NCBI RefSeq assembly: GCF_040869045.1 | Contig: NC_090321.1 | Coordinates: 138,065,689-138,129,688 of the forward strand | From: Eurosta solidaginis | Taxonomy: Eukaryota > Arthropoda > Insecta > Diptera > Tephritidae | Direction of reading: 5' to 3' | Length of the DNA stretch: 64,000 nucleotides | Shown: positions 1 through 9,559 of the stretch, piece after piece | Position numbering within the stretch: the first letter of the stretch is position 1 | Layout of the letters: every line of letters begins with the position of its first letter | Notes under the pieces: model-generated | What the model saw: the letters and a program-made list of their open reading frames with translations, nothing else | Database searches by the model: none | What the model was told of the DNA's origin: nothing | Program-made: the position numbers and the translations under genes

Positions 1-1
1 G

Positions 2-239
2 ATATCTGTGTTGCAAATTGGTAGAAAATCGAGCAGTCTTACCGTCAGAGGGAATGTGGATGGTAAAGAACGTGTACTGACTGTAGATACGGGCGCATCT
101 CATTCCTTGATCCGATCTGACTTGGTCAACCGGAGAATAAAACCGTTACCTGGAGCAAGGCTGCGTACGGTCACTGGCGAGTATGACCAAGTCCAGGGAG
201 AAGTGATATGTGACATCTTGATTGGAAAGGTCACGGTTC
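2..239 (+). pseudogene. Gypsy element G0: aspartic protease, first part
   Basis: This is the start of a retroviral-type aspartic protease, which would cleave the Gag-Pol polyprotein of a Ty3/gypsy retrotransposon. The active-site motif VDTGASHSLI sits about 25 residues into the visible frame, and a typical beta-strand pattern follows. The frame enters from outside the window, so the ATG at 8 is probably internal. Coding is broken at 240-243, where a solo LTR has landed, and the second protease half (ILGVDFL motif) resumes at 1133 in a compatible frame. The RT, RNase H and integrase core normally found downstream are missing. Confidence 0.8.
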
Positions 240-243
240 TACA

Positions 244-1130
244 AGTTAAGGTATGAGAAATAGGCAATATCAGGGCAACAGAAAACTAAAGCGTCAATAG
301 TCAGTTGATGCAGCTTACCAACAATCCAACTACATTAGAAACATAACTTGCCTAAATGCCTGACATCACAGCATAGCAACAACAATTGCACGAGTTGGGT
401 ACGCAGCCCAACAGCAACCCACAACCCGCTACCTGCCTTTGCCTAACAAACCATATATGATATTATAATCAGCATAGCAACATCATATGCGTGAGCTCGT
501 TTATTATCACAACAAAGGGTGATCGCCGCTTGCACTTATCTTAGCAACAGCAGGCTGGGCATGCAGCACATAAGCATTGCCTACTTTACCACCCACTGCA
601 TAGCAAGCAAAGCTTGGTTGACAAGCTTGTCAGGTAGGACAGCAGCCTACGCCGCGATATGAAGTGATGTGCGTCTGATCAGCGCAACTCTGTTGCTAGG
701 TCACTAGCAATAACATCAAAGCGACCTATTCTGCATAACAACATGATGGGCATACAGCACATAAGCATTGCCCGCTTTACCACCCACTGCATACCAAGCA
801 ACGTTTGGTTGACGAGCTTGGTAGATAGGCCAGCGGTACAACAGGTTATGCCTTGATATGACTGAAGCACGTCCGAAGCAATACAATTCTGTTGCTAGGT
901 TGCTAGCAATAGCATCATAACGACTTTTTTCTGCACAACAACATCAACAGGTAAATACCGCTGATCACAAGAGTATTTAAGGCGGCATCATCGCCCTTCA
1001 AAGGCAGTTCTTCTTTGGAAGTAAAGTAAGGTTGCAAAGCAACCAATTTAATTTATTAAATAAAAGTGACTAACTAATATAAAATAAAGTTTGTGTTTTA
1101 TTTGGAATAAGCAATATGACTTGCTTAACT
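244..1130 (+). mobile_element. Solo LTR of a gypsy/errantivirus-type element
   Basis: This 887-bp insertion begins AGTTAAG and ends CTTAACT. It is flanked by the 4-bp direct repeat TACA at 240-243 and 1131-1134. AGTTA-type LTR ends and TACA target sites are typical of the Drosophila gypsy/17.6 errantivirus group. A TATA-like box (gtatttaagg, about 971-980) and AATAAA-like signals (about 1058-1090) fit LTR structure in + orientation. No coding capacity is seen. Removing it restores the reading frame of the surrounding protease, so it is a later insertion that recombined down to one LTR. Confidence 0.8.
545..930 (+). repeat. Imperfect 191-bp tandem duplication inside the solo LTR
   Basis: Two diverged units are offset by about 191 bp (cagcacataagcattgcc at 564 and 755). 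Each contains a short hairpin around gttgctaggt/gctagcaat. Duplicated U3 blocks are common in LTR promoters and may hold regulatory sites; that role is inferred. Confidence 0.75.
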
Positions 1131-1883
1131 TACACAAATTCGTTGTGGTGAAGATCGTTGAGGAAGTCATATTGGGAGTGGACTTTTTGGTTGACCATGA
1201 CATCAAGATCGATATGCAGGAAAGGGTGATGCGTTACAAGAACCAGGATATACCACTTAACTTCAGTTTGCAGAAAGAATTTAGTAGGAATCGAGTACTG
1301 GTGGAGAAGACTCGACAAAAACTACGGAAGTCAAAGGCAAAGGTTAATAGGTCGAATGGGCCAAATAAAGCAAAATCAGAAGTACCTGCGGGAAAAACAC
1401 TGGCGTTGACAAACCCTAATGGACGCACTAAAACGACTGAACGAATTTTCCAGAAAGAATGCGAAGGTAGTTTCAAGCCGGAGCGCACTACTGTTGTGAA
1501 ATGTGGGAACGATACTGATTATTCGAAGCCAATCCGTCAAGCGCAAGCTCTACGAAGTAGTTCATTGGCCAAGCAACAGAGTGCGAGGGAACGATCCAGG
1601 ATAATGAGTAGTAAGATGAAACACAGGTACGACAAGGAAAATAATTTGGAAGGTTTCCGGGAGGGAGATTTGGTACTGCTATACAAACCTCACCGGCGGA
1701 AAGGTGTTCCATCCAAATATCGGTGCAGTTGGGAAGGCCCGTACAGAGTTGTGAAGACGATCAGTTATGTCGTCTACCGCATACAAGCAATTGGGACATC
1801 ACGAAATAGAAGAGTGGTACATTTGGCGATGCTAGCAGTGTTTAGATCGAGAGATTTGTCTGATCGGGACGATCAGACTTAGG
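1131..1883 (+). pseudogene. Gypsy element G0: protease end fused to integrase C-terminus
   Basis: After the solo LTR the protease resumes (KFVVVKI, then EEVILGVDFLVDHDI). The same frame then passes through a basic linker of about 110 residues straight into an integrase C-terminal region: ERSRIMSSKMKHRYDKEN, GDLVLLYKPHRRKG, the GPY/F-like WEGPYRVVKTI, and RRVVHLAMLAVF. RT, RNase H and the integrase catalytic core are absent, so a large internal deletion joined protease to integrase tail in frame. The stop is followed at once by the polypurine tract and LTR. This was a non-autonomous copy even before the solo LTR arrived. Confidence 0.8.
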
Positions 1884-1893
1884 TGGAGGGCAG
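1881..1893 (+). other. Polypurine tract of gypsy element G0
   Basis: The purine-rich run aggtggagggcag lies directly before the TGTTACG start of the LTR. This is the expected site of plus-strand DNA priming in an LTR retrotransposon. Confidence 0.8.
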
Positions 1894-2540
1894 TGTTACG
1901 AATATTAGCAAAACTAAGGGGTGCTGCTATCTCTAAGCCGATGCTAAGCAGTGACGCGAATTCACATCAATAATTCAATCATTATGTATCTACATAAACG
2001 AAAAAATAATTGCGTCTACACATATGTACCATGTACGTATACGAGCAGCGGAGAGTCAATGCACAAACACATGCATATATATGTGAGATGCTCCTGAAAG
2101 TATGCAATGAGAAAAGCTGTATAATTGTGCAATTGTAGTTACAGCTGAGAAGTTTGAGAGCTAATGGCAACTAGTAGATTCTGGAAGCGCCTAGAAGATG
2201 CAACGTTGAAATCAGAGAGTATATAAGGCAGCAAATATAGAGGCGCTGGAATTTAGTTTGATTTGAGCTGTCAAGCAGTTTCGATTCAGACGCTATCTAG
2301 CGAGCAATAGCAGTATTATTTTGATAGTAGAGTTTCATTTGAGCTATCAATAAGTTTGGTTATTAAGCAAGCTATTCGTTGCAAAGTTTGACTGTTATTG
2401 TGAAGTACTTTAATAAAGGCCATTTTGCATTATTAAATATTTAAGTTATTTATTCAACAGTTTAGTGAGTCGAACTCAGCAGAAGATTGCAAATAAGGGG
2501 AATTGCAAGTAAATTCGTTAGAATATTTTATGACATTACA
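1894..2540 (+). mobile_element. 3' LTR of gypsy element G0
   Basis: The LTR starts TGTTACGAATATT directly after the polypurine tract and most likely ends near ...ttatgacattaca. It holds a clear core promoter (tatataagg at 2220) and a polyadenylation-type taataaagg near 2411. The 5' LTR lies outside the window, so the right boundary and target duplication cannot be verified. Confidence 0.7.
2220..2228 (+). promoter_or_regulatory. TATA box in the G0 LTR
   Basis: The sequence tatataagg stands upstream of a cluster of cagtt/gattcagac motifs that resemble arthropod initiator and downstream promoter elements. Its position in the LTR marks the likely U3/R boundary downstream. Confidence 0.6.
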
Positions 2541-3189
2541 AATCTATGCTGCCACATCTATAAAACGGAACAAGTGCAGAATTTAAGTTTATCGTTGCCA
2601 ATTTATGTATTATGTGGATTAAGGTTTTGAAAGATATGTAAATTGTAATTTAAAGTGGTATAGAAATTTGCTAAATTTGCAAACTTTAACAACAAATAAC
2701 TTTTAAATTGTAAGTTTGCGTACTTTAAAATATATATATTTGTGATTGGGACAACTCCCTCTTTCATTTGATACCAAGTTTTACCCCGAACTCGGGGGGT
2801 GCTATTCTAAAATTTTCCCGCACCGTCTTGTAAAACGTTACCCTTAATATTATTTTGGGCGAAGGCCGCCAACGCAAAAAGATGGTCTCTGCAACAAAAT
2901 TTTTAATTTCCGTCACATGTCACAACTAAAATTAACTTAATGTTATTTTGGGCGAAGGCCGCCAACGCAAAAAGGTTTTCTCTGCAACAAAATTTTTAAT
3001 TTCCGTCACATGTCACAACTAAAAGCACAAGATATTTTTCGTTGTAAACCGTTTCAAAGTTTCCCGGACTAATTAATGAACTGTTATTTCGATGACAGCA
3101 TGAAACTTCGATGGGTTAGTGGAGAGCGAAAAAAGCTTTGAATGTGTGGGTGAACTAGTTACCCTACAAGACAGGTACCCGTTACCTAA
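2541..3189. repeat. Intergenic AT-rich DNA with a 92-bp direct duplication
   Basis: No gene is seen. Two near-identical units (about 2847-2931 and 2938-3021) share attttgggcgaaggccgcc and cgtcacatgtcacaactaaa. Upstream is a small hairpin (accccgaactcgggg, about 2782). The duplication looks recent because the units differ only at a few bases. Confidence 0.7.
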
Positions 3190-3820
3190 TCGATTACTTA
3201 ATCGTTACCAATAACTTGGTCACCAATTATCGTCTTAATGACTTTTACATTGCTGTCGTGAAAAAGGTAACGCATGGGCTCTCTCAAAATAGTATACGTG
3301 TGACTCGCTTTCTCGCTCTTACCTATTGTGTTTTCGACATTCCTTCTCGCTCGATGTTATTTACATTTTTAGGTTACTTCATTAGGTATGTTTTCGTTAT
3401 CGCTAACCAAAACATATGCAACAACAACAACACGGGTAACTGGCCCATCGGTTACCCGTACTGGTTACCTTCTGACAAATCGCTTTTTCCATGAATGAAA
3501 CGCGTCCTTTATGTTCAGATAATATTTAATTATAAATAATTCATATATACAATGTTTTTTTACAATTTAAATTATTCCCTTATTACTCTAGTGAACTTTA
3601 CATATGTGAATTTTTATATTTATAAACTATATAAATACATTAACGTCCATTCATAGTCGTGCCCTTTCCGAAACCTTGTTTTGAAGTTCTTATTTTTCCT
3701 GCGCTGGTAGTGTTGCTCATCAGTTTGCAGAGTGATATTAGTTTGGTAGTTATAGTAAGATCAGACGTAGCGAAATTAGGAAGCATGTCAGGAGTATCAC
3801 CAGAATCCAAAGAAGCATGG
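3190..3820. repeat. Dispersed repeat DR1, copy A, part 1
   Basis: This block is nearly identical to 31884-32515 in the same orientation, for example tggtcaccaattatcgtctt and gacgtagcgaaattaggaag. It is non-coding in both copies on the + strand. In copy B the same DNA leads into a zinc-finger pseudogene on the minus strand, so it may be the 3' flank of that gene, moved by duplication. Copy A is split by a SINE at 3821. Confidence 0.8.
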
Positions 3821-4240
3821 TTGTTGTTATTGTTGTTGTAGCGATAAGGTTGCTCCCCGAAGGCTTTGGGGAGTGTTATCGATGTGATGGTCCTTTGCCG
3901 GAGACAGATCCGGTACCCTCCGGTAACACAGCACCATTAAGGTGCTAGCCCGGCCATCTTGGGAACGATTTATATGACCACGTTAAACCTTCAGGCCATC
4001 CCTCCCTCCCCAACCCCAACTTCCATGAGGAGCTTGGGGTCGCCAGAGCCTCGTCTGTTAGTGAAACAGGATTCGCCGCGGATAGGTGAGGTTGACAATG
4101 GGGTTTGGAGAAGCTATATATTGCGCTGGCAACCTGAAGGGTTGCACTACACAACCCCTTGAATCTGGTATTTTAGTCGCCTCTTACGGCAGGCATACCT
4201 ACCGCGGGTATATTCTGACCCCCTAACCCGCTGGGGAAAA
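3821..4240 (-). mobile_element. SINE-like element (family S1), full-length copy
   Basis: This 420-bp element is flanked by the perfect 9-bp duplication gaagcatgg (3812-3820 and 4241-4249). The paired copy of the host repeat at 32500 lacks it, which gives an empty-site proof. Read on the minus strand it starts with a head containing gcgggttagggggtcagaat, passes ctaccgcgggtaggtatgcc-type sequence, and ends in ctacaacaacaataacaacaa. No protein frame is convincing. A weak B-box-like gattcaagggg near the head suggests pol III transcription, but that is inference. Other copies are at 37462, 38341 and 39411. Confidence 0.85.
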
Positions 4241-4249
4241 GAAGCATGG

Positions 4250-4434
4250 TGATTCAGTTCGTCACCTCCGTTTTCTTCCATATCCGGATTCATTCCATAC
4301 TAGTCATTATAAATAGCTTGTAGATGCCACATAGGTGTAACCATACCCTCAAGATCCTTCCGTTCAAATCTTGTGGTGTAAAATGAGCAAACTTTTCATA
4401 AACATGTACACGTAAATTTGTATTTGTTGTTGTT
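4250..4434. repeat. Dispersed repeat DR1, copy A, part 2
   Basis: Homology to copy B resumes right after the SINE duplication (tgattcagttcgtcacctcc against 32518) and runs to about 4430. There it ends at a ttgttgttgttg tract just before the C2H2 finger region that copy B retains. Confidence 0.75.
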
Positions 4435-4655
4435 GAACGAATTGATATGACTACGCCTATCCTTCTTTAGCAGCAGTGCCGTGCACCAGTTATTTTGGAC
4501 AGGAAAATAAACGTTTGGTTGTCTCCAAGTTGATCATATGATACAGGATAGACTCGTTTGCTACATCTAATTTTCCCCTGAAAGGTGCATTTGTTGCACC
4601 CTGCTGTCTGGCCGCTCACCCAACAACACCAGGCACGACGGAACTTGTCTTTTTA
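4435..4655. repeat. Dispersed repeat DR2, copy A
   Basis: This 220-bp block is nearly identical to 35015-35236 (gaacgaattgatatg, then aaacgtttggttgtctccaa, ending ggcacgacggaacttgtc). No coding frame or terminal structure is visible. It may be the 3' end of an unidentified LINE or SINE. The tail of copy B continues into sequence shared with 6292-6330. Confidence 0.7.
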
Positions 4656-5077
4656 AGCTATTGCATAGATTTTATCGCGGGCTTGGCGACTAAATCAAAA
4701 AAAGCCGTAACGGATATTTGTCAAAAAAGATCCGAAAAGGCTCGAAAAGGTTCGTAAAGGTTCGGTGTTAGCAACAGGCCAAATACATACAATTGGATCT
4801 CTATCATAAACAGCGGTGGGCACCACTAAATTTACACGGTTACCAAATTGAGAATGTGTTAGTAAACACGAACGCGTAGCGAGCACGTAAGCAAAATCAA
4901 TTATTTATTTAGTTTGATTTCAATGCTTGAACGGTGAACACGTGTCACACGCACTCTTTGGTAATCTGTTTTAAGCGCGCGTGCGACACTTCCTCACCGT
5001 ACGACCATCGAAATCAAACTAAAAGGGCTGTCGTTGATTTTCACGAAGTAGCCATTGTGCTATCGCTTATCGTATAC

Positions 5078-5285
5078 ATATATGCATGGCAGAACGATAC
5101 AAGGTGGCAGCATGGTGACATACCTACAAACATAAATAAAAATCTCATGTACTTTGTTTTTGTAAATTCGATGGACAAATTTCAAAATCGTACTGCGCCG
5201 GAAGTTGATGTATTAAATCAAATAAAAAAGTTTATAATCAGCTGTTCGATGCTGCCACCTTGTGTCGTTCCGCCATGCATATATG
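5078..5285. mobile_element. MITE with terminal inverted repeats of about 35 bp
   Basis: The left arm catatatgcatggcagaacg continuing to aaggtggcagcat is mirrored on the right by atgctgccacctt continuing to cgttccgccatgcatatatg. The arms match over about 35 bases with a few differences. The 208-bp unit has no coding capacity. The superfamily is not clear because no unambiguous target duplication can be picked out. Sequence from 4656 to 5077 upstream shows no feature beyond short aaaaggctcg-type repeats near 4735. Confidence 0.7.
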
Positions 5286-5293
5286 GTCGCTTA

Positions 5294-5559
5294 CAAGCCA
5301 ACCTAATAAAACCGCACTGCGTTTTTTTAACGCACGCAAACAACCGGCGTTTTTTGCCCGAACCCAAATAAGCATGCGTTGCGACAATGTAAAGCATGTG
5401 TGCAAACGTCAAATCTAAATGTCACGCAGAACAAAAATTGGAAATCGAGTTAGGTTTTCACGCAGCAAATTCAATTTGAGTTGCTCTCATACAAGTTGTA
5501 TGTGCATGAGACATTTTTGACAGAAAATGACTCGCGTGCGTTTATATTAGGTTGGCTTG
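5294..5559. mobile_element. PIF/Harbinger-like MITE (family M1), copy A
   Basis: This 266-bp element starts caagccaacctaata and ends tatattaggttggcttg, which are perfect inverted ends. TTA duplications flank it at 5291-5293 and 5560-5562; a 3-bp TNA duplication is the PIF/Harbinger signature. A second copy lies at 33819-34071 with TCA duplications. No ORF is seen, so it would depend on a transposase supplied elsewhere. Confidence 0.85.
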
Positions 5560-5594
5560 TTAGCAGGTGCTAAGCTCACGCCCACCTCGGATCA

Positions 5595-6112
5595 TAAAGT
5601 TAAAGTGAATGTTAAAGTTAAAGCGAAAGTTAAAGCGAAAGTTAAAGTTAAAGTTAAAAATAAAGTTAAAGTGAAAGTTAAAGTTAAAGTTAAAGTTAAG
5701 GTTAAAGTTAAAGTTAGAGTTAAAGTTAAAGTCAAAGTTAAAGTTAAAGTTAAGGTTAAGGTTAAAGTTAAAGTTAAAGTTGAAGTTAAAGTTAAAGTTA
5801 GAGTTAAGGTTAAAGTTAAAGTTGAAGTTAAAGTTAAATTTATAGTTAAAGTTAAAGTTAAAATTAAAGTAAAAGTTAAAGTTAAAGTTAAAGTCAAAGT
5901 TAAAGTTAAGGTTGAAGTTAAAGTTAAATTTAAAGTTAAAGTTACAGTTAAAGTTAATGTTAAAATTAAAGTTAAAATTAAAGTGAATGTTAAAGTTAAA
6001 GTTAAAAATAAAGTTAAAGTTAAAGTGAATGTTAAAGTTAAAGCGAAAATTAAAGTTAAAGTTAAAGTTAAAAATAAAGTTAAATTTAAAGTTAAAGTGA
6101 AAGTTAAATATT
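5595..6112. repeat. GTTAAA hexanucleotide array, about 86 units
   Basis: The array is about 517 bp of degenerate GTTAAA/AAAGTT hexamers with scattered variants (gttaag, gtgaaa, gttaat, gttgaa). Because the unit is six bases, all frames stay open: one strand reads as a Lys-Val repeat and the other as Thr-Leu. These frames are a by-product, not evidence for a protein. The array begins 35 bp after the M1 MITE. Confidence 0.95.
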
Positions 6113-8122
6113 AACTTCTCATTTATTCAATAAAAGTAAAAAATGTGTTTTCTTATCGGTCACCACGCTTAAAAAGGTTAACTTGAATTAATATCAAAGA
6201 AAACAAAATGTTGCATAAATATTATAATTGCATTAGTTGATAATATGCAATAGCTTTACCGCGGCAGTCCCCGAGTGCCACACGTCCTTTTTTTATTGGA
6301 CGTTGTGGTAGCGCACTACCCTCTAGTATATATGTGTCGGCCTCATCCTGTCCGGCCATCATCATAATCCTCTTCGTTACGCGCTTGTAAGCGTTCAAAA
6401 TGTTCGCCCGTATACCATACCTGCAACGAAAAGAAAAGAAACTTCATTATTACCGGCGTCAATGGGCATCGCACAGGGGCGACAACTGACAGCGCGCCCG
6501 ACGCCGCAGTTGGAGCACCCCTTTGCGATGCCGGTACATACAATCAAAAACAAAAAAAGGGTCGATACTCCATCCATATGTAGGTACATCGCTCCAACTC
6601 CAGGATATCCACACCATCCACCTGAAAAATAAAATAACATTAATTAATAAGAAAAAAAATACACGAAAAGGGATTTCTAATAGTAGATAAAAGAAAATAT
6701 CAAAATTTACTTACCATTTTTTTTACGTCTCCATATCCAGCACCGTATTGAACCATGCGTAAAAACGAAAGAATGAAGCAACGGCGACATGAATCGAACC
6801 ATCCATTTACCGTTTGCTTCAATTCAGAGAAATGTGCATTTGTGCGTATGAATGTTCATTTTTTGTCTGGTATATTATGCCAGTGCGCGGACCTTTAATG
6901 TTAACAAGAATGTTGGTAGATTTTTTTGGAACACAGCAGCGAGAGTCAATATTTTTACAAAACAATTCATAATTTAATGAAAAACGAATAACGCATATTT
7001 CACGGAAATAACCCTTTTACAAACATGTAAACAAGACAAGAAATACATGTAAATTCGTATATAAATAGCGTATGCCTATATACTACTCACCTCTTTGGAA
7101 TTCCATTTACTTAAAACGCTAATTTTTCGCCCAAATTTTATTCACACCAACTGACGAAAATATCGGAGGAAAATATTTGCGTACTCATTTGCTACATTTA
7201 TCTAATAATTTCTACACAAATTTTGTCAAAATTGGTTAGTGTCACCGCTAAGTGTTATTTGGGTGGGTTCGGCAATTGAATACGTGTACCAAATGATCGC
7301 AGCAAGTGTTTTCAATGCGAAAAATATATTGCAATGTTGGCAGATTTTGAGCTTTGGTGGTAAAAGATACTAGAAGTGCTAAGAATTGAAAGCTGGTCAA
7401 AAAATAAATTAAGTGTTAAATTCCGTGCACTGACTGTCCATATACTTATACCAACGTGTGTACATATATATGCCGAGTCTTAAATGTACATTATATTAGG
7501 GATGCATAAAAAGAGGCAAACGGGTACCCAAAAATCCGTTTCTGACAAATCGGTATCGGAGCCAAATGCCCTTCGGGAACCGTATCATTTGCTAAAGGCC
7601 GTCAATTAAACAGGACTCCAAGCCTACTTTTGGGGAAAAGTTGAAGAAATAAGCGAAGGGCAATACAAAAAAAAAAAAAAAAAAAAAAAAAAGATTCATT
7701 CTACAAATTTTTCTCTTCGTCCAAAACGACGATTTTTTATTTTTTCTTTACATAGCATACAATTTGCTGTCCAAACATTTTTTTGTGGCGGGCAGGGAAG
7801 TTGTTGGTTCTTAGCATCAACAACATAAACAACAGCGACTCAAAAGAACCCACGCTATACACTTTCTACCCGGTTCGGTACCAGAATGTGCGAACCGAAA
7901 ATCGTAAATGCTAATTTTTCTGCAGCACTAGTGTGCCCGTGGCTAACTAAAACGCTACCGGGTGACACGAAATAAACAAAATAAGGCACTAAAGCCCCAG
8001 GCACATAACGTGCGGGGAGAGAGGCCTTGCACATAATGCGCGCCAAATAGGGATTTTCTTTTTTATGCAGCGACAGATGTTTTTCCCCTTACGCACGCGC
8101 TAATAATTCCCAAATCTCAATA
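6113..8122. other. Two kilobases with no recognisable gene
   Basis: I see no convincing coding region or element with ends. Points of note: 6292-6330 (tttttttattggacgttgtggtagcg) is shared with 35230-35275 next to DR2 copy B; a pure A run lies at about 7668-7692 and may be the 3' tail of a decayed retroposon on the + strand; and GC content rises after about 7850 toward the B3 gag, suggesting the last 250 bp belong to its leader. Short minus frames near 6343-6640 have no recognised domain. Confidence 0.6.
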
Positions 8123-9460
8123 ATGCAGTTAAGGACCACTCGCCCCTGCACTTTGGCAATGACCCGACCCATTCAAACCTATTTCACTCCTTTCAGGAAA
8201 ATGGGTCGTTTTGCCGCTTTGAAACGTAATGCTGCCACGAACGCAGCGCGTTATTCGTCGGAATGCCGAGTGTGTCTTGAGCGACACCCTATCCGCTTGT
8301 GCCCAACCTTTCGGGCAAAAAGGCCAGAAGAGCGCCTCTACGTAACCATTCGCGAAAGCTACTGCGGAAATTGTCTGGCGCCTGATCACCGCTCTAACGC
8401 GTGCCCATGCCAAGGGCGATGCAAACGGTGCGGCGAGAAGCACCACACGATTCTGCACATCGCCTCGATCGACGAAGAGGAGCAGCTATTACGAGAAGCC
8501 CGCTCCAAGCCATGGAGCGTCCAAGTGGAAGAGGAGATAGATTCACCCCGAGAGCGGATAGACGACTCAATCTCTTTATATGCGTCGGACGCTGGAACGG
8601 AGACTGGACCTCTTCGTCCACCCCGAAACCGAGATGCCAGCCGAACCGGAGCGGAGACGCGGTCTCTTCGCCCGACCATACCGCCTACAGCCAAATCATT
8701 TCGACCACTTCTGCAGCACGAGAGGAAGCGGCTCCAACAAGAGACAGCGACAACACAGCGCCAATCATATAACGGCCGAGCGGAGACCCGGTCTCTTCGC
8801 CGGCAAACCAGGAACCCCCAACGGAGACGACATTCGCGCGACCGCAGAGCGGAGACAAGGCCTCTTCGCCTGCATCAACGACATCAGCCACAAGATCGCA
8901 GCCACGGAGGCAACACGCTGCAGCTCACCACCGTGTCCGCCTTCCGGTCAGGGCTTGTAGCCCAGCATTCAGCAGCCACCGCCACCATGATACCAACGGT
9001 AGCGATCACACCCACCGCGGTCGTGAAGATAGAGTCTGGGGGGCGACTACACCTTGTCCGTGCCTTGATTTACGGATGCTCCCCCACCACCGTGATCGCA
9101 GATGAGCTCGCCCGGGAGCTCCAACTCCCTACCAGCACCATTGGCGGGCAAGCAGGATGCCTACTACGCATACGAGGAAGACACGGCCAAAATAAGCGAA
9201 TTGCAACCCATGCGGCGGTCGTGTCCAAATTTCGGCGAATGCCCCCCACGACCAGCGTCGACAGCGCCATCGCATCCCCGTATGCACATCTCCGTCTGGC
9301 GGATCCACACTTTTATTCATCCGCCCCGATCCGCCTCGTACTAGGGACAGACGTATATGCGGAAATAATGCTACCAGGGATTCTGCCCACCACATTTGGC
9401 CCTTTGCTAGCTCAGAGTACCATCTTCGGTTGGGTACTCTCGGGCACAATTAAGGCCTAA
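8123..9460 (+). CDS. BEL/Pao element B3: Gag zinc-knuckle region and aspartic protease (truncated)
   Basis: The 445-residue frame carries a Pao-type Gag zinc-knuckle block at about residues 47-112 (CRVCLERHPIRLC, then CGNCLAPDHRSNAC, then CKRCGEKHHTILH). A basic linker with four related AETRxLR blocks follows at about 158-258. The C-terminal third is the BEL-type protease region, with a degenerate active site and the conserved LVLGTDVYAEIMLPG and LLAQSTIFGWVLSG at the end. It stops there; RT, RNase H and integrase are absent, and the polypurine tract and LTR follow 0.9 kb downstream. The frame is uninterrupted and strikingly GC-rich against its neighbours. The Gag N-terminus is missing, so the start is nominal. 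Confidence 0.8.
   Translation: MQLRTTRPCTLAMTRPIQTYFTPFRKMGRFAALKRNAATNAARYSSECRVCLERHPIRLCPTFRAKRPEERLYVTIRESYCGNCLAPDHRSNACPCQGRCKRCGEKHHTILHIASIDEEEQLLREARSKPWSVQVEEEIDSPRERIDDSISLYASDAGTETGPLRPPRNRDASRTGAETRSLRPTIPPTAKSFRPLLQHERKRLQQETATTQRQSYNGRAETRSLRRQTRNPQRRRHSRDRRAETRPLRLHQRHQPQDRSHGGNTLQLTTVSAFRSGLVAQHSAATATMIPTVAITPTAVVKIESGGRLHLVRALIYGCSPTTVIADELARELQLPTSTIGGQAGCLLRIRGRHGQNKRIATHAAVVSKFRRMPPTTSVDSAIASPYAHLRLADPHFYSSAPIRLVLGTDVYAEIMLPGILPTTFGPLLAQSTIFGWVLSGTIKA
8590..8880 (+). repeat. Four-copy AETRxLR coding repeat in B3 Gag
   Basis: Four diverged DNA units of the type gcggagaccCGGTCTCTTCGcc encode GAETGPLRP, GAETRSLRP, RAETRSLRR and RAETRPLRL. The units are separated by variable, gln/arg-rich spacers. 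Selection for the peptide or repeated local duplication could both explain it. Confidence 0.8.
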
Positions 9461-9559
9461 CATCAAAATGTTCGGTAACGACCGAAATACATGAATTTTT
9501 ACACTTTTTATCCTTTTTTATTTTTTGAATGTCTGTTGTACACAGTCGCAAGAGGTGGG

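Noticed and set aside
4934..5371. 145-residue + strand frame
   Set aside because: It runs across the boundary of two MITEs and has no domain; open by chance.
5557..6114. 185-residue Lys-Val repeat protein and its antisense Thr-Leu frame
   Set aside because: Both come from a six-base tandem repeat, which keeps every frame open. No other coding signal.
6343..6640. Two overlapping minus-strand frames of 66 and 81 residues
   Set aside because: No recognisable domain, no conserved partner in the window, low length; not supported as genes.
8401..8960. Several overlapping frames on both strands in the GC-rich gag
   Set aside because: High GC removes stops by chance; only the frame with zinc knuckles and protease motifs is real.
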